Shown: positions 43,977-55,703 of the stretch, piece by piece | How positions within the stretch are numbered: the first letter of the stretch is position 1 | Layout: the number at the start of each line of letters is the position of its first letter | DNA from: Sorghum bicolor | Lineage: Eukaryota > Streptophyta > Magnoliopsida > Poales > Poaceae | Direction: 5' to 3' | Length of the DNA: 64,000 nt | Assembly (NCBI RefSeq): GCF_000003195.3 | Contig: NC_012872.2 | Location: forward strand, 51,503,695-51,567,694 | Position numbers and translations under genes: made by a program | Notes under the pieces: model-generated | The model's database searches: none | Seen by the model: only the letters and a program-made list of their open reading frames with translations | Told to the model about the DNA's origin: nothing

Positions 43977-44816
43977 CTACTGAGTGAGTTTATCACTAAT
44001 GATCATAGGAATCTCTGGATTATTCTTTAGGAAAGCATAGGTCAGACCGGGTGGTAAAGTTTTAAGCTCTATGGGAGGTCTAGGTGTTTCTGCAAACTCG
44101 TCTAAGGGTTCCGGTTCAGAAGGTTCAACTTCCTCTTTTGTGAAGAAAGGAGCTTCTTCTTCTAAGTTTGGTTCATCTAAAAGCTCTAGAGATGTAGCCT
44201 TTACCTCCTCCATAGGATCGGGCAAAAGATATGACTCGGTCTTATTATTTAAGGAGTGAGAAATCGTTATTGGAAATTTAAAAGCTTTTCCAAAAGAAAT
44301 GTGTAGCTTTCCAGTATGACCTTCATAAAGGAGTCTTCTAAAAGGTTGTCCTATCAACAGGTCGAAGTCCCATGTATCAAAGATATAAAAGTTCAAGTGA
44401 ACCATGGAGCCTTCTACCATAAGAGGTAGGACATTAATAATTCCAAGACTGGGGACTAATCGTCCTAAAGATTCCTTTATGACCTTTGTTGTGGGGGTTA
44501 AGACTAAATTTTTAAATAATTTAAGTGCAAAATATTTAGACATGATGTTGATCCCCACAACAGGATTATAGAGAGCATCAAATTGATTAGAATCATAAGC
44601 ACAACGTATAGTTATAGGAGGTGTGTCCAAACGGATCACATCAGAGGAAAGCTCTGACTCCTCCAACCATTCGCTACTCATGACTGCGATAAGCTCTCTT
44701 AATTGATGTTCAGTTGGCAAACAAATGCTAAAATGGCCGTTTTGGGGTCTGTCAATAGAATGGTAGTTTGAAATGTTTCCAAAATCGGCAAAAAGATCAG
44801 ATTCTATATCCAGCAT
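43977..44816 (-). pseudogene. Element A protease region
   Basis: This is a retropepsin-like stretch ([32 protein letters not shown]) followed by an acidic linker rich in Glu/Pro. The usual D-T/S-G triplet is not visible at the expected site; both copies read YNPVVG. The frame ends where copy B continues into RT. Confidence 0.75.
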
Positions 44817-44896
44817 GAAATCAGGTGGTGGAATTTCTTCCTTTTGTGGCTCAGAACTTGGGATAGCTAAAGTAGATGGAGAATTTGGCAGAGTGT

Positions 44897-45454
44897 CTAC
44901 TTCGGCTTCGTGGGTTTCATCTGAAGGGTATTATCCATCTCAGCTTCTAGGATTCTATCTAGGATCACTCTAGCGTCATCAGTAGGGATGCGAAAGAAAG
45001 AACCTCTAGACTTTGTATGTAGCATTTGTTTATGATCTTTTTGAAGACCTCGAAAAAAGTGAAATAAAAGAATAGGGTCTTCAAGATTAAGGTTTGGACC
45101 AGATTCTAAAAGATCAGACAAATGTTTCCAGGATTTTCCCAAAGTTTCATTATCTTTTTGTTTAAAGGATAGGACTTTGAGTCTAAGGTCACTGATACGG
45201 TCGAGGGAATAAAAATCTAGGCAAAAGTTAGCTCGTAAAACTCCCCATTCACCTCGTTGTTGACTTACCTTCTGATTATACCATTGTCTAGCTTCTCCCC
45301 TTAAAGAAAAAGGAAAAAGCTTCCAACGTAAAGTTTTATCAGAAATGCCTTCAATGCGAAGACAATCACATGTTTGCTCAAAATCTCTAATATGAAGGTA
45401 AGGGTTTTCGTCTTCCTTTCCTGAAAAAGATAGGTTTTGAATCATGGCAATCAA
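44897..45454 (-). pseudogene. Element A gag
   Basis: A retrotransposon gag core is visible: WKLFPFSLRGEARQWYN, then FSLDRISDLR-like and LGKSWKHLSDLLES segments. A frameshift near 44935 separates it from the protease part, and no zinc knuckle is left. The frame continues upstream to about 45700 with little recognisable content. Confidence 0.75.
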
Positions 45455-45676
45455 CCTAGAACTTAACCTATACTGGGATGTTTGGATAGGCTATGATGAC
45501 TCCCATGGTAAAAGGTCACTTTCCGAAGGTGTTGCAAATTGATAGATCGATTTACAATCTTGGTTTTCCATAAGGTAAGAATAAAGAAAATAAAGAATAT
45601 AAAAAGATAAGAAAAGATAAAAGTATAGATACAAGCTAGTATTAAGACTCAAGGTTATCTCAACAAACCGTCTTTC

Positions 45677-45694
45677 TCCCTGGCAACGGAGCCA
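45677..45694 (-). other. Primer-binding site of element A
   Basis: TGGCTCCGTTGCCAGGGA on the minus strand lies eight bases inside the LTR at 45703. It differs at two of 18 positions from the tRNA-Asp type site known in Athila elements, which supports the lineage call. Confidence 0.7.
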
Positions 45695-45702
45695 CAAATG
45701 CT

Positions 45703-46585
45703 TGTTGATATTTGGTAACGCAATAAGGAATTGATCCGCAAGCGCACGAATATCGGTGAGCACTTCACCCGGGATGTTATCCAGAGTATCATATTTATAT
45801 TTTTACCACTAGGAGAAAGCGTGCATCTTACTGACCCGGTTTATACTACTAACCTTTAGGCTACAAAGAATGCGACTTGATGTGAGTGATGTATAGAGAA
45901 GACTACAACTGCACTCTCGTTCTAACCTTGGTAAGGATGATATACTGTTCTGTTGGGGAGGCTTACGGAATCTAGACACCACAGAGGATGTTCGACCCGC
46001 ACCTATAAACCCTATTGATCCTACTAACGGGATATGGGCTACAAAGGTAACTCGAAAATGTCACGTTCCTCGCTACTACCACGGTCCAGCTAGTCAGGGG
46101 ATATCTATGAGTATCCTAACCGAAACACCACGTTTAAGGTAGAGATGATTATTCTAAACTCTACGCGAAGAGATCAAAGTAAACTCATAAACCAAAGAAC
46201 AATAAGAACTTACTAGAATTTAGAAGTCAAAATATTGAAGAATCCTAGGAGCAAGCCTCGGGTTAGAAGACTTGATCCCGCATGTATAACCTCGGAGTAG
46301 ACACCGACAGGCCGGGCTTCCTCTGATCTACACCTCCACTCTATCTCTCTCAATCTAGTAGAACTAGTCTACTCTCACATTGGATGCTAAGCCCTAAGTC
46401 TACGTAGAGGAAAGGTTATCCTTCGAGGGCACCTCTCAACTCTATAATGAACTTGTTCTCCTCCAGGGGCCAGGGGGTCTGCTTATATAGTCCCCTCAGG
46501 TGAACGTGGGCCGTCGGATCAAACCGACATTGATTGAACGGTTATCCTTGATCCTTTAGGTCGGTGGAGCATGATCCGTGAGATT
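45703..46585 (-). mobile_element. Shared, truncated Athila-like LTR between internal regions A and B
   Basis: It is collinear with 37740-38598 of the complete LTR (TGTTGATATTTGG onward), adjoins the primer-binding site of A, and breaks at AGATT (46581-46585) where a second LTR is inserted. AGATTCACC resumes at 47821, but the remaining about 325 bases of this LTR are missing and internal sequence of B follows at once. Confidence 0.8.
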
Positions 46586-47820
46586 TGTTGATATTTTGGA
46601 ACGCAATAAGGAATTGATCCGCAAGCGCACGGATATCGGTGAGCACTTCACCCGGGAAATTATCCAGAGTATCGTATTTATTTTTTTACCACTAGGAGAA
46701 AGAGTGCATCTGACTAACCGATCTATTACTACTAACCTTTAGGCACAAAGAATGTCTTTCGATGTGAGTGATAAATAGAGAAGACTGCAACCGTAGTCTC
46801 CTTCTAACCTTGGTAAGGATGATCTACTGTTCTAATGGGGAGGCTAACGGAATCTAGACACCACAAAGGATGTTCAACCCGCACCTATAAACCCTATCCT
46901 TCCTGCTAACGAGATGTGATCTACAAAGCTAGCTCGGAATTGTCACGTTCCTCACTACTACCACGGTCCAGCTAGTCAGGGAATATCTATGAGTACCCCA
47001 GCCTAAACACCACGTTTACGCCAGCAATGATTACTCTAAACTCTACGCGAAGAGATTAAAGTAAACTCATAAACCATAAGAACAATAAAATAAGAACTTA
47101 CTAGAATTTAGAAGTCGAATTACTGAACAATCCTAGGAGCAAGCTTCGGGTTAGGAGAACTTGATCCCGCAGGTACAAGCTTGGAGTAGACACCGACAGG
47201 CCGGGCTTCCTCCACTCTTCACCTCCACTCTATCTCTCTCAATCTAATAGAAACTAGAAGATCTATTTCTACCTTACATTGGTTGCTAAGCCTAAAAAGA
47301 AATATTAATTAGAGAAGAGGTTTTCCTTCGAGGGCACCCCTCAGTCTCTATGATAATTTCTTCATGTCTTCTCTAGGGGCCAGGGGGGCCTTGCTTATAT
47401 AGTCCTCCCCTTCTATGCGTTTTTGGGTCGATAGGCGAGGTGGTACTATGTTTTTCTTGATCCAATAGGTCAGTGGAATATCCCGAGCGAAGAGAGTCCT
47501 GATCTGGCTCCAGAGGGGGGCGGGCGCCCAGGCTACCAGGGCGGGCGCCCTGGGCCTGGCCCCGTTTCGCCTCCGCTTCGGTCTCGTGGCTTCTGGAGTC
47601 TTCTAGATGATGTAAAATCGTGCGGTGCGTTGATATCTCTATGTAATCCCGACATGTGGGCCTTTCTTCCTTATTTCCTGATAACCCCCTGCAGAAACAG
47701 ATAAACAACAAAACTCGTGGAATTCTGTCAGATCAAACCCTAATTCTAGGTGTTGGTTGCATATTGGTCCTTTCTCTTGTTTATTTGATAATTAAAATTG
47801 ATACTTAAGAACCGTCAACA
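46586..47820 (-). mobile_element. Solo LTR inserted in the shared LTR
   Basis: The 1235-bp LTR runs from TGTTGATATTTTGG to ACCGTCAACA and is flanked on both sides by AGATT (46581-46585, 47821-47825). It is of the same family but more diverged. It carries the GGGCGGGCGCCC pair at 47518 and 47539, again 21 bases apart. The 5-bp duplication and the correct continuation AGATT-CACC show a solo LTR rather than the 3' LTR of B. Confidence 0.75.
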
Positions 47821-47825
47821 AGATT

Positions 47826-49127
47826 CACCCATACTTAGGCTTTTACTCGTCCTCGAGAAAAGGATGGTTAAGAATAATATCTGGGGTAAACATTTTAAAG
47901 CATTCTCTATATAATTTGCAGGGTGTCAAAAAAATCCACTGTGTACCATAGTCAGGGAAGTATATGGTTAAGAGTAAAGATCCTTTCTTCTCAATCCTGC
48001 CACTTGGAGTTTTTGTATATTTTTGAAAGAAAGTTAGCATACCTTTTTATCCTCATAGGTTCTCTCAGATCACTCATTAGCTTTTACATATATCTCACTG
48101 AGGCTGTTTTATTTTGCAAAAATTCTCAAGCATTCTTACTTTGCATTTATTGCCTGATCAAAACGGGATCCAAGGAGGGGAATGTCATACTCTTAGATCA
48201 AAGACTTTGGAAATTAAAATCTTTGTCAACTCTTGCTGGCATATTGCTTATTAGAGGGACCATGGGCTATCATTTTTCTCTCTTTTTTTAAGTGGATACT
48301 GAGGTACCCCTAATTCTACTGCCGGACACTTATCCATTTTTTTTCTGCGAGGTTATCGAGCACTTGCTCCTTTTTATTTCCTCGAAATATTTCTATTTTT
48401 GCATAGCCCATGCCTCTAATGCAATAATACTTCGGAAGAGTGAATCTTACTGAAATAATGTCTTGATCTTAGGAGCATGATAAATCTCTCAACAAGGGTC
48501 TAACTCATTTTGAACAAACTCAATACAGAGCAGATAGCTTTTATAATCATAATTAATATTTTTAGTTTTATCAGGCATATAAAACACTGAGGATGGTAGC
48601 TAGAAATTTGAATATTTTGAAATAAATTCTCCAAGCAACAATGATATCTAGAATAAGAAACTCATACTCTATCATCACATATTCCAATTGACTTAAGTAA
48701 CACAGGGTTTTAAAATGATTTTATAATAATTGCAAGTTTTCAGGAAATATCATAGATTGAGATTAATCATGATTAGAAATATTTTAATCCTTTTATTTTA
48801 TCATGTCGGAAATAGTAGTCTGCATAATCCAGAATAAATGTATGTATAAAGTAAAGTGTGCAGAGTGTGTACCTGAGTGGTGGAGTGGTGTGTTTGGAGT
48901 GTGTTTGGCATGTCAAGGGATCTCCCCCATACTTGTTTTCTGCTTTCTTACAAAAGTAGAGACACACAAGACATAATAATAATAATAATAATAATAATAA
49001 TATTCTTTATTGATCTTGAGGCATTTATTACAAAAGACTGATAGCAAACTGATAATAATAGTAAACCTAAACCGAATTTAAAGATAGATAACTAAGATGC
49101 ATTGCCTCAAGGTCTAATCTAGATAAC
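47826..49127 (-). other. Element B non-coding 3' region
   Basis: This is the counterpart of 38925-40208 in A. It begins CACCCATACTTAGG, lacking the run of five C seen in A. An (AAT)n run is at 48973-49002. There is no gene. Confidence 0.7.
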
Positions 49128-49757
49128 TTAGCGGTGCTCTAATTCCTTGATCTTCTTGTTGGCATTGGCAAGATCCTGCCTAAGGCCTAGTATAATGGTG
49201 TTGTGGTTAGAGAGCTGCCTAGTGAGGGAATTAATCGAGGACTGGAGGTCTATGATAACTCTATCTAGCCTGCGAACTTCCTCATCAATTTCCATTATAG
49301 TCTTGCGACGCTTGGGAGGTGTCTCAAAAGCATTGAGAGAGTGCTTCGGGGCTGCCTTTGGAGGGATGAAATGGACTTTGGCTGCTCTAATCCCTTCAAA
49401 GTAAGGCCTTTCCTCCTCCGTAGTGTAGTGAACACTGCTGATCTCGCCGCTTCGGTTGGTCTTGACTCCAACGACCCTCTCATTGGGTCTAGGTGGAAGG
49501 ATCCTTGTGCCGATTGGCACCTTGATAGTGGTCTTCGTCTTGGATGATGATCCTTTGAGGAGTAGGGGTTGTGGTGGTGCGGTGAGAACTGGTTGAGCAT
49601 GGTAAGATTGGGCGGAGTTACGTTGGCGTAATGGCATGGCTTCTAGCTGTCTTTCTGTGTTGGCCGGGACGAGAGCACGGGCATCGGGGTCTTCCACAGG
49701 CTCCATGTTGAGGTTGAAGGGGACGACTTCCCAATCATGGTGGTACTTCTCGGCCAT
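49128..49757 (-). CDS. Extra ORF downstream of integrase in Athila-like element B
   Basis: This is an intact 209-codon frame from ATG 49757 (MAEKYHHDWEVVPFN). The N-half is charged and Pro/Gln-rich; the middle has IPPRPNERVVGV-like and GEISSVHYTTEEE segments; the C-terminal about 65 residues (from EIDEEVRRLDRVIIDL on) have heptad-spaced leucines and isoleucines and look like a coiled coil ending at EHR. It lies between integrase and the 3' LTR, where some Athila elements carry an envelope-like gene, but I see no signal peptide, membrane helix or glycosylation cluster. A related broken copy in A shows the ORF belongs to the family. The sequence suggests a nuclear or structural helper protein, but function is unknown. 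Confidence 0.65.
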   Translation of the reverse strand: MAEKYHHDWEVVPFNLNMEPVEDPDARALVPANTERQLEAMPLRQRNSAQSYHAQPVLTAPPQPLLLKGSSSKTKTTIKVPIGTRILPPRPNERVVGVKTNRSGEISSVHYTTEEERPYFEGIRAAKVHFIPPKAAPKHSLNAFETPPKRRKTIMEIDEEVRRLDRVIIDLQSSINSLTRQLSNHNTIILGLRQDLANANKKIKELEHR

Positions 49758-50187
49758 TGGAACAGCAAGGAACTAATAAAACTTTAATTGAAGTAGAGCT
49801 AATCAAGCTCTAATTGAAGGAGAGCTAATCAAGCTCTAGTTGAAGGAGAGAAAGCTTGGTGGCTTGGTGTTTGAAAACTGAGGTCAGGGGTCTGTTTATA
49901 TAGGGGTCAAAAGGGTGCCTCTATGGGTTGTTCGGGTTGCTCCCGTCAATGTGCGTGCGAAACTTTCCATCCGAGGGATTATTCGGATCACCCTAAGTGC
50001 ATTTTCCATAACAGAGAAAGTCGGGACCGAGGGGGAACAGGGGCTGGGCGCCCGCCCACTTGATCTGGGCGCCCGCCCTCTCTCTGGCCCCTCTGTGGGC
50101 CCACTTCTCCGAGCGCGTTTCTAGATGCGAAATTATTTAGAAAAATATATATATCACCCAAAACCATCAGACCAAAAGTGTCGGGCT
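49758..50187 (-). other. Element B spacer with paired GC-rich motifs
   Basis: Non-coding. A near-exact short repeat (GAGCTAATCAAGCTCTAATTG and relatives, quoted only as AATCAAGCTCTA) occurs around 49798 and 49818. GGGCGCCCGCCC occurs at 50046 and 50067, inverted relative to the LTR pair. Confidence 0.55.
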
Positions 50188-51231
50188 CTAATTCTCCATG
50201 GGAAGGTAAAAATGGACTACGTCTATTTCTTCAAATTCTTCATTGGGCTCTAAAAATAATTTAAGACGTTGACCATTTACCTTGAATAACGTACCTTCGC
50301 TATTTTGCAGTGTGATAGCTCCGTGGGATGATGAATTGATTACCTTGAATGGCCCTTCCCATTTGCTCTAGAGTTTTCCATGCCCGAAAAGCTTCACCCT
50401 GGAATTAAAAAGTAATACCTTATCTCTGGGTGTGAACTCCTTCTTCTTGATTCTCTTGTCATGCCACCTCTTCACTCTTTCTTTGTAGATCTTTGAATTG
50501 TGATATGGCTTCTCTCGCCATTCTTCCAATTCTGATAGTTGCATTCTTCTATAATCTCCAGCAACATCTAGGTCCATATTCCATCTCTTTATGGCCCAGT
50601 GTGCTTTGAACTCTAGTTCAACAGGTAGATGGCAAGTCTTCCCGTACACCAATTGGTATGGAGACATTCCAATTGGGGTCTTGTATGCTGTCCGGTATGC
50701 CCAGAGTGCATCGGGTAACTTGTCTTTCCATGCCGTTCCCATTTCATTTACTGTCTTCTGAAGAATATTCTTGATTTGTTTGTTGGAAGTCTCTGCTTGG
50801 CCACTTGTCTGAGGATGATAGGGGGTAGCGACGTTGTGACGGATTCCATGTCTTGATAGGTATTGCTTGAAGCGTTTGTCGATGAAGTGTGCTCCTCCAT
50901 CACTTATCACTACTCTGGGAACTCCAAATCTTGGAAATATAATTTCTTCAAACATCCTCTTTGAACTGACGTTGTCGGCATGCTTGCAAGGTAATGCTTC
51001 TACCCACTTGGAGACATAGTCAACTGCCACCAAGATGTACTCACACTTCTTTGATGGAGGAAATGGACCCATGTAGTCTATTCCCCAGACATCAAAGAGC
51101 TCAATCTGAAGGTTGTTGGTGAGTGGCATTGCATCCCTTGTATTTATGTTTCCGTGCCTTTGACATGGCCCACAACTTCTGATATATTGCTTCGTGTCTT
51201 CATACATTGTAGGCCAATAGAATCCACACTG
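50188..51231 (-). pseudogene. Element B integrase, interrupted by stops
   Basis: It is in the same frame as the upstream 934-codon part. A TAG at 51232-51234 replaces the Trp codon seen in copy A (KIWQCGF). The catalytic core is complete: [27 protein letters not shown] and a [11 protein letters not shown]lu. A second TAG at 50368-50370 truncates the C-terminal domain, whose remaining sequence to PMEN is readable. Only two point changes separate it from an intact integrase. Confidence 0.85.
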
Positions 51232-54036
51232 CTAGATCTTTGAATGTGTACGGAATGCTCCATAGTGACCTCCATATGGTGATGAATGACATCTGTCGAT
51301 GATCTTCCATCCTTCCTCAGTGGTCACACATCTCCTGAGTAAGCCATCAGAGCATACTCGGAAGAGGTATGGCTCATCCCATATATGTGAACGACTTTCT
51401 AGAATAAGCTTCTTCTTGTTTGCTCCTGGTGGTACATACCCTGAAACCATAAAATTAACAATATCTGCATACCAGGGGTCAGACCTGTTAATCCCGTAGA
51501 GCATGTCGTCCCGGAGTGAATCATTGATGGGGGTTTCCTGTGGATTCTTAAAATACATTCTAGACAAGTGATCAGCAACAGAATTTTCTACTCCTTTTTT
51601 ATCTTTTATTTCTAAGTCAAATTCTTGGAGTAATAAGATCCATCTAATTAGGCGAGGTTTAGCATCTTTTTTAGTGAGCAAATATTTTAATGCAGCATGA
51701 TCAGTGTAAACAATTATTTTAGCTCCAACTAAATAAGATCTAAATTTATCTATGGCAAAGACAACAGCCAGAAGCTCTTTTTCAGTGGTTGCATAATTAA
51801 GTTGAGCTCCTGTCAAAGTTTTACTGGCATAAGCAATTGCATGATGCTTCTTATCTTTAGTTTGTCCCAATACTGCCCCCACAGCATAATCACTAGCATC
51901 ACACATAATTTCAAAAGGCAACGACCAATCAGGGGGTTGAATGATTGGTGCAGAGATGAGTGCTTTCTTTAATAAATTGAAAGATGTTAAACATGCATCA
52001 TCAAATTCGAAAGGAGCATCCTTGGCTAGCAAAAGAGTAAGTGGTCTAGCAATAAATGAAAAATCTTTTATGAATCTACGATAAAAACCAGCATGGCCAA
52101 GAAAGCTTCGAATTCCTTTTATATTCACAGGTGGAGGTAGTTGTTCAATTACTTCAATTTTAGCTTTGTCTACCTCAATCCCTCTTTCAGACACTAAGTG
52201 TCCTAGCACTATTCCTTCCGTAACCATAAAATGACATTTTTCCCAATTAAGGACTAAGTGCTTTTCTTCACATCTTTGCAAAACCTTGTCTAAGTTTTCA
52301 AGACAACTATCAAAAGTTTTTCCATAAACAGAGAAATCATCCATGAAAACTTCCATAATCTCTTCAATCATATCAGAAAATATAGACATCATGCATCTTT
52401 GAAAAGAAGCTGGTGCATTACATAACCCAAAAGACATTCTACGGTAAGCATAAGTTCCATATGGGCATGTAAAAGTGGTTTTGCTTTGATCATCAGGATG
52501 GATCGGGATTTGGTGATATCCTGAGTATCCATCTAAGAAACAGAAGAACGAATGGTTTGCTAACCGCTCTAGCATCTCATCTATAAAAGGCAAAGGAAAG
52601 TGATCCTTTCTCGTGGCTTTGTTTAGTTTTCTATAATCTATGCACATCCGCCATCCTGTGACGGTGCGTTGCGGAATTAGCTCATTCTTTTCATTCATAA
52701 TAACTGTCATGCCTCCCTTTTTGGGCACAACTTGCACTGGGCTCACCCACTCACTGTGCGGCACAGGATATATAATCCCTGCATGCAGCAACTTTATAAC
52801 TTCCTTTTTAACTACCTCTCTCATAGTGTTGTTAAGTCTACGTTGGGGTTCTCGAGAGGGTGTAACAGAAGGATCTGTTGGAATACGATGGGTACAAATC
52901 ATAGGACTGATTCCTGTAAGATCTTGAAGTGAGTAGCCAAAAACCGAGTGATGTTTCTCAAGAATGGTCATTAATCGCAGAGTTTGATCCTGAGTGAGTT
53001 TATCGCTAATGATCACAGGGAACTCTGGATTATTGTTTAGGAAAGCATAGGTAAGACCGGGTGGTAAAGTTTTAAGCTCTATGGGAGGTCTAGGTGTTTC
53101 TGCAAACTCATCTAAGGGTTCAGGCTCGGAAGGTTCGTCTTCTTCTTCTGTGAAGAAAGGAGTTTCGTCTTCTAAGTCTGGTTCATCTAAAAGCTCTAGA
53201 GATGCAGCCTTTACTTCCTCCATAGGATCAGGCAAAAGATATGACTCGGCCTTATTATTTAAGGAGTGTGAAATTGTTATCGGGAATTTAAAAAATTTTC
53301 TAAAAGAAATGTGTAGCTTTCCAGTATGACCTTCATAAAGGAGTCTTCTAAAAGGTTGTCCTATCAACAGGTCAAAGTCCCATGTATCAAAGATATAGAA
53401 GTTCAAATGAACCATGGAGCCTTCTACCGTAAGAGGTAGGATATTAATAATTCCAAGACTGGGGACTAATCGTCCCGAAGATTCCTTTATGACCTTTGTT
53501 GTGGGGGTTAAGACAAGATTTTTAAATAGTTTAAGTGCAAAGGATTCAGACATGATGTTGATCCCCACAACAGGATTATAAAGAGCATTAAATCGATCAG
53601 AATTATAAGCACAGCGTATAGTTATAGAGGGTGTGTCCAAACGGATCACATCAGAGGAAAACTCTGATTCCTCCAACCATTCGCTACTCATTATTGAGAT
53701 AAGCTCTCTCAATTGATATTCACTTGGTAAATAAATGCTAAACTGGCCATTTTGGGGTTTGTCAATAGAATGGTAGTTTGAAATATTTCCAAAATCGGCA
53801 AAAAGATCGGATTCTATATCCAGCATGAAGTCCGGTAGTGGAATTTCTTCCTCTTGTGGCTCAGAACTTGGGATAGCTAAAGTAGATGAAGAATTTGGCA
53901 GAGTGTCTACTTCGGCTTCGTTGGTTTCATCATGAAGGGTATTATCCATCTCAGCTTGTAGGATTCTATCTAGGATCACTCTTGCTTCATCAGCAGGGAT
54001 GCGAAAGAAAGAACCTCTAGACATTGTGTGTAGCAT
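51232..54036 (-). pseudogene. Element B protease-RT-RNase H (pol), 934-codon open part
   Basis: This is a long open frame beginning at an internal Met (MLHTMSRGS) just after a TAA. Domains in order: end of gag, protease-like region ([21 protein letters not shown]), acidic Glu/Pro linker, RT ([38 protein letters not shown], catalytic FMDD), RNase H ([25 protein letters not shown]) and the start of integrase ([13 protein letters not shown]). The element family is Athila-like Ty3/gypsy. The protease lacks a visible D-T/S-G. The gag before 54037 is cut by element C at 54121. Confidence 0.88.
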
Positions 54037-54121
54037 TTATTTGTGATTTTTATGAAGACCTCGAAAATAGTGGAATAAAAGAACAGGGTCTTCAAGATTA
54101 AGGTTTGGACCAGATTCTAAA
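54037..54121 (-). pseudogene. Element B gag remnant, cut by element C
   Basis: The sequence matches the gag of copy A up to GATTCTAAA, then stops at the LTR of element C. CTAAA directly precedes that LTR and is the likely target duplication; its partner lies beyond the window. Confidence 0.7.
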
Positions 54122-54581
54122 TGTCGACGAAAGCTAGTCGGCAGTCTACCTTGGGGTATACCCACGGTAGTAGTTTATCGGTAGACGGTGCGCAAACTAC
54201 GAACTCGATGGTGACGCAAGACACGGACAAGCTTTTTATCCAGGTTCGGCCGCCGAGTTGGCGTAATACCTACGTCCTGCGTCTGGTTGTATTGATTTGT
54301 GCTGAGAGAATATGATGTCCTAGGGGGGTCCCTTGCCCCTCCTTATATAGTCTGGAGGGCAGGGTTACAGATCTGGAAACTAATCCTAGTCGGTTACAAT
54401 TGCCATGGATAATTCGATATCAATTCCTATTCTAACCGACTGGAATCCTGCTTGATCTCCACATCTTGTTTCCTTGCGCGAAACTTCAGGTTGTCAGATC
54501 AAGCCTTGAACTCGTCTCGTAATGGGCCAAGCCTCCTGGCCGAAGTCTAGCCGTAAGGGTATAGGGGTTTATACCCCCACA
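54122..54581 (-). mobile_element. LTR of Tat-like element C
   Basis: The 460-bp LTR runs from TGTCGACGAAAGC to TACCCCCACA with a TATATAG box at 54344. A purine-rich tract (reversed: GCTCGGGGACTAGC) adjoins it at 54582. The element continues past the right edge of the window. Confidence 0.85.
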
Positions 54582-55090
54582 GCTAGTCCCCGAGCACCAT
54601 GTATTGTGATGTAACACGCCGTCTTGAGCTTCTTCGATCAGTGAGACTTGACGTCTTCAATAAGTGGGAAAGTCGCCCAAACAGTTGCAACGGTTCTTTG
54701 ACCAACTCAAAAGACAGTTGATCAACATTGACATCGAAGAAGCGAGTTGTTCGAAGAATGCATGGTGCTCTAAATTAAAAAAGATTTCTTTCCTGGTGAA
54801 GTGTGCCCACTTTACTTTTTTGAAAGGTATAAACATCAAAAAAAGCAAGCATATTCACCGCAAGGTGAAGTGTGCCCACTTAGTCCCCGAGCCTGGTAGT
54901 AGGTGACGTAGGCACGTGGTGCCAGGGTCAAAAGAAATTCTGAAACTGAGATGCATCGCCAGATGCATCGTACCGATGTAGTCCCCGAGCTTGCTGGAAG
55001 GCGAAGTATGAGCCTTGTAGCAAGGTCTAAAAAGTTGAATCTACCGGTCCCCGAGCATATCATGCTCGTATGCAATTTGAATAGACTAAT

Positions 55091-55440
55091 CGACCAGTCC
55101 TCGAGCATAGAACGCTCGGCGGTCGGTACAGTCCCCGAATCCTCAAATTGGTGGGCTGGTCGACCAGTCCCCGAGCGTATAGTGCTCGGTGGTCGGTGCA
55201 GTCCCCAAGTTCACAAATTGGTAGGCTGGTCGACCAGTCCCCGAGCGTATATTGCTCGGTGGTCGGTGCAGTCCTTGAAGGTCCGAGCTGATAGACTGGA
55301 CGACCAGTTCCCGAGCGTCGAGTGCTCGGTGGTCGGTGCAGTCCTTGAAGTTCCGTGCTGATAGACTGGACGACCAGTCCCCGAGCGTCGAGTGCCCGGT
55401 GGTCGGTGCAGTCCCCGGATTGTTGACTCGCTGGCTTATG
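55091..55440 (+). repeat. Five 70-bp tandem repeats
   Basis: Units start with CGACCAGTCC or a one-base variant at 55091, 55161, 55231, 55301 and 55371, exactly 70 bases apart, each with GTGCTCGGTGGTCGGTGCAG or close variants. The last unit degenerates after about 55435. Adjacent units are more alike than distant ones, which fits stepwise duplication. Confidence 0.95.
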
Positions 55441-55703
55441 TGTCTTCTTATTTTTGAAAAGATCTGCCCAGTTAAAGTTGACGTGACGAGGCCTCCTGAC
55501 GGGGTGTCAGACGGATGCATGAAAAGTTGCACCTGACAACTGTACAGCCGCCCTTTGCATGGTTTGAGAAAAGGAAACCATCAATTGGTACGAAAACTCC
55601 GCCGCATTAACTGTCTATAATCATTGTAAACCGAAACGCCGCATCCGCCGCATGGCCTGCCCACTTCCCGAGAATACAGGAAGTGGGAGAGGTGGAGTTG
55701 CGG

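Noticed and set aside
46586..54121. Element B as a separate full element nested in the LTR of A, with 46586-47820 as its 3' LTR
   Set aside because: The bases right after that LTR are AGATTCACC, the exact continuation of the interrupted LTR, and the normal polypurine run is missing; a solo LTR in a shared LTR explains this better, although the far end is not visible.
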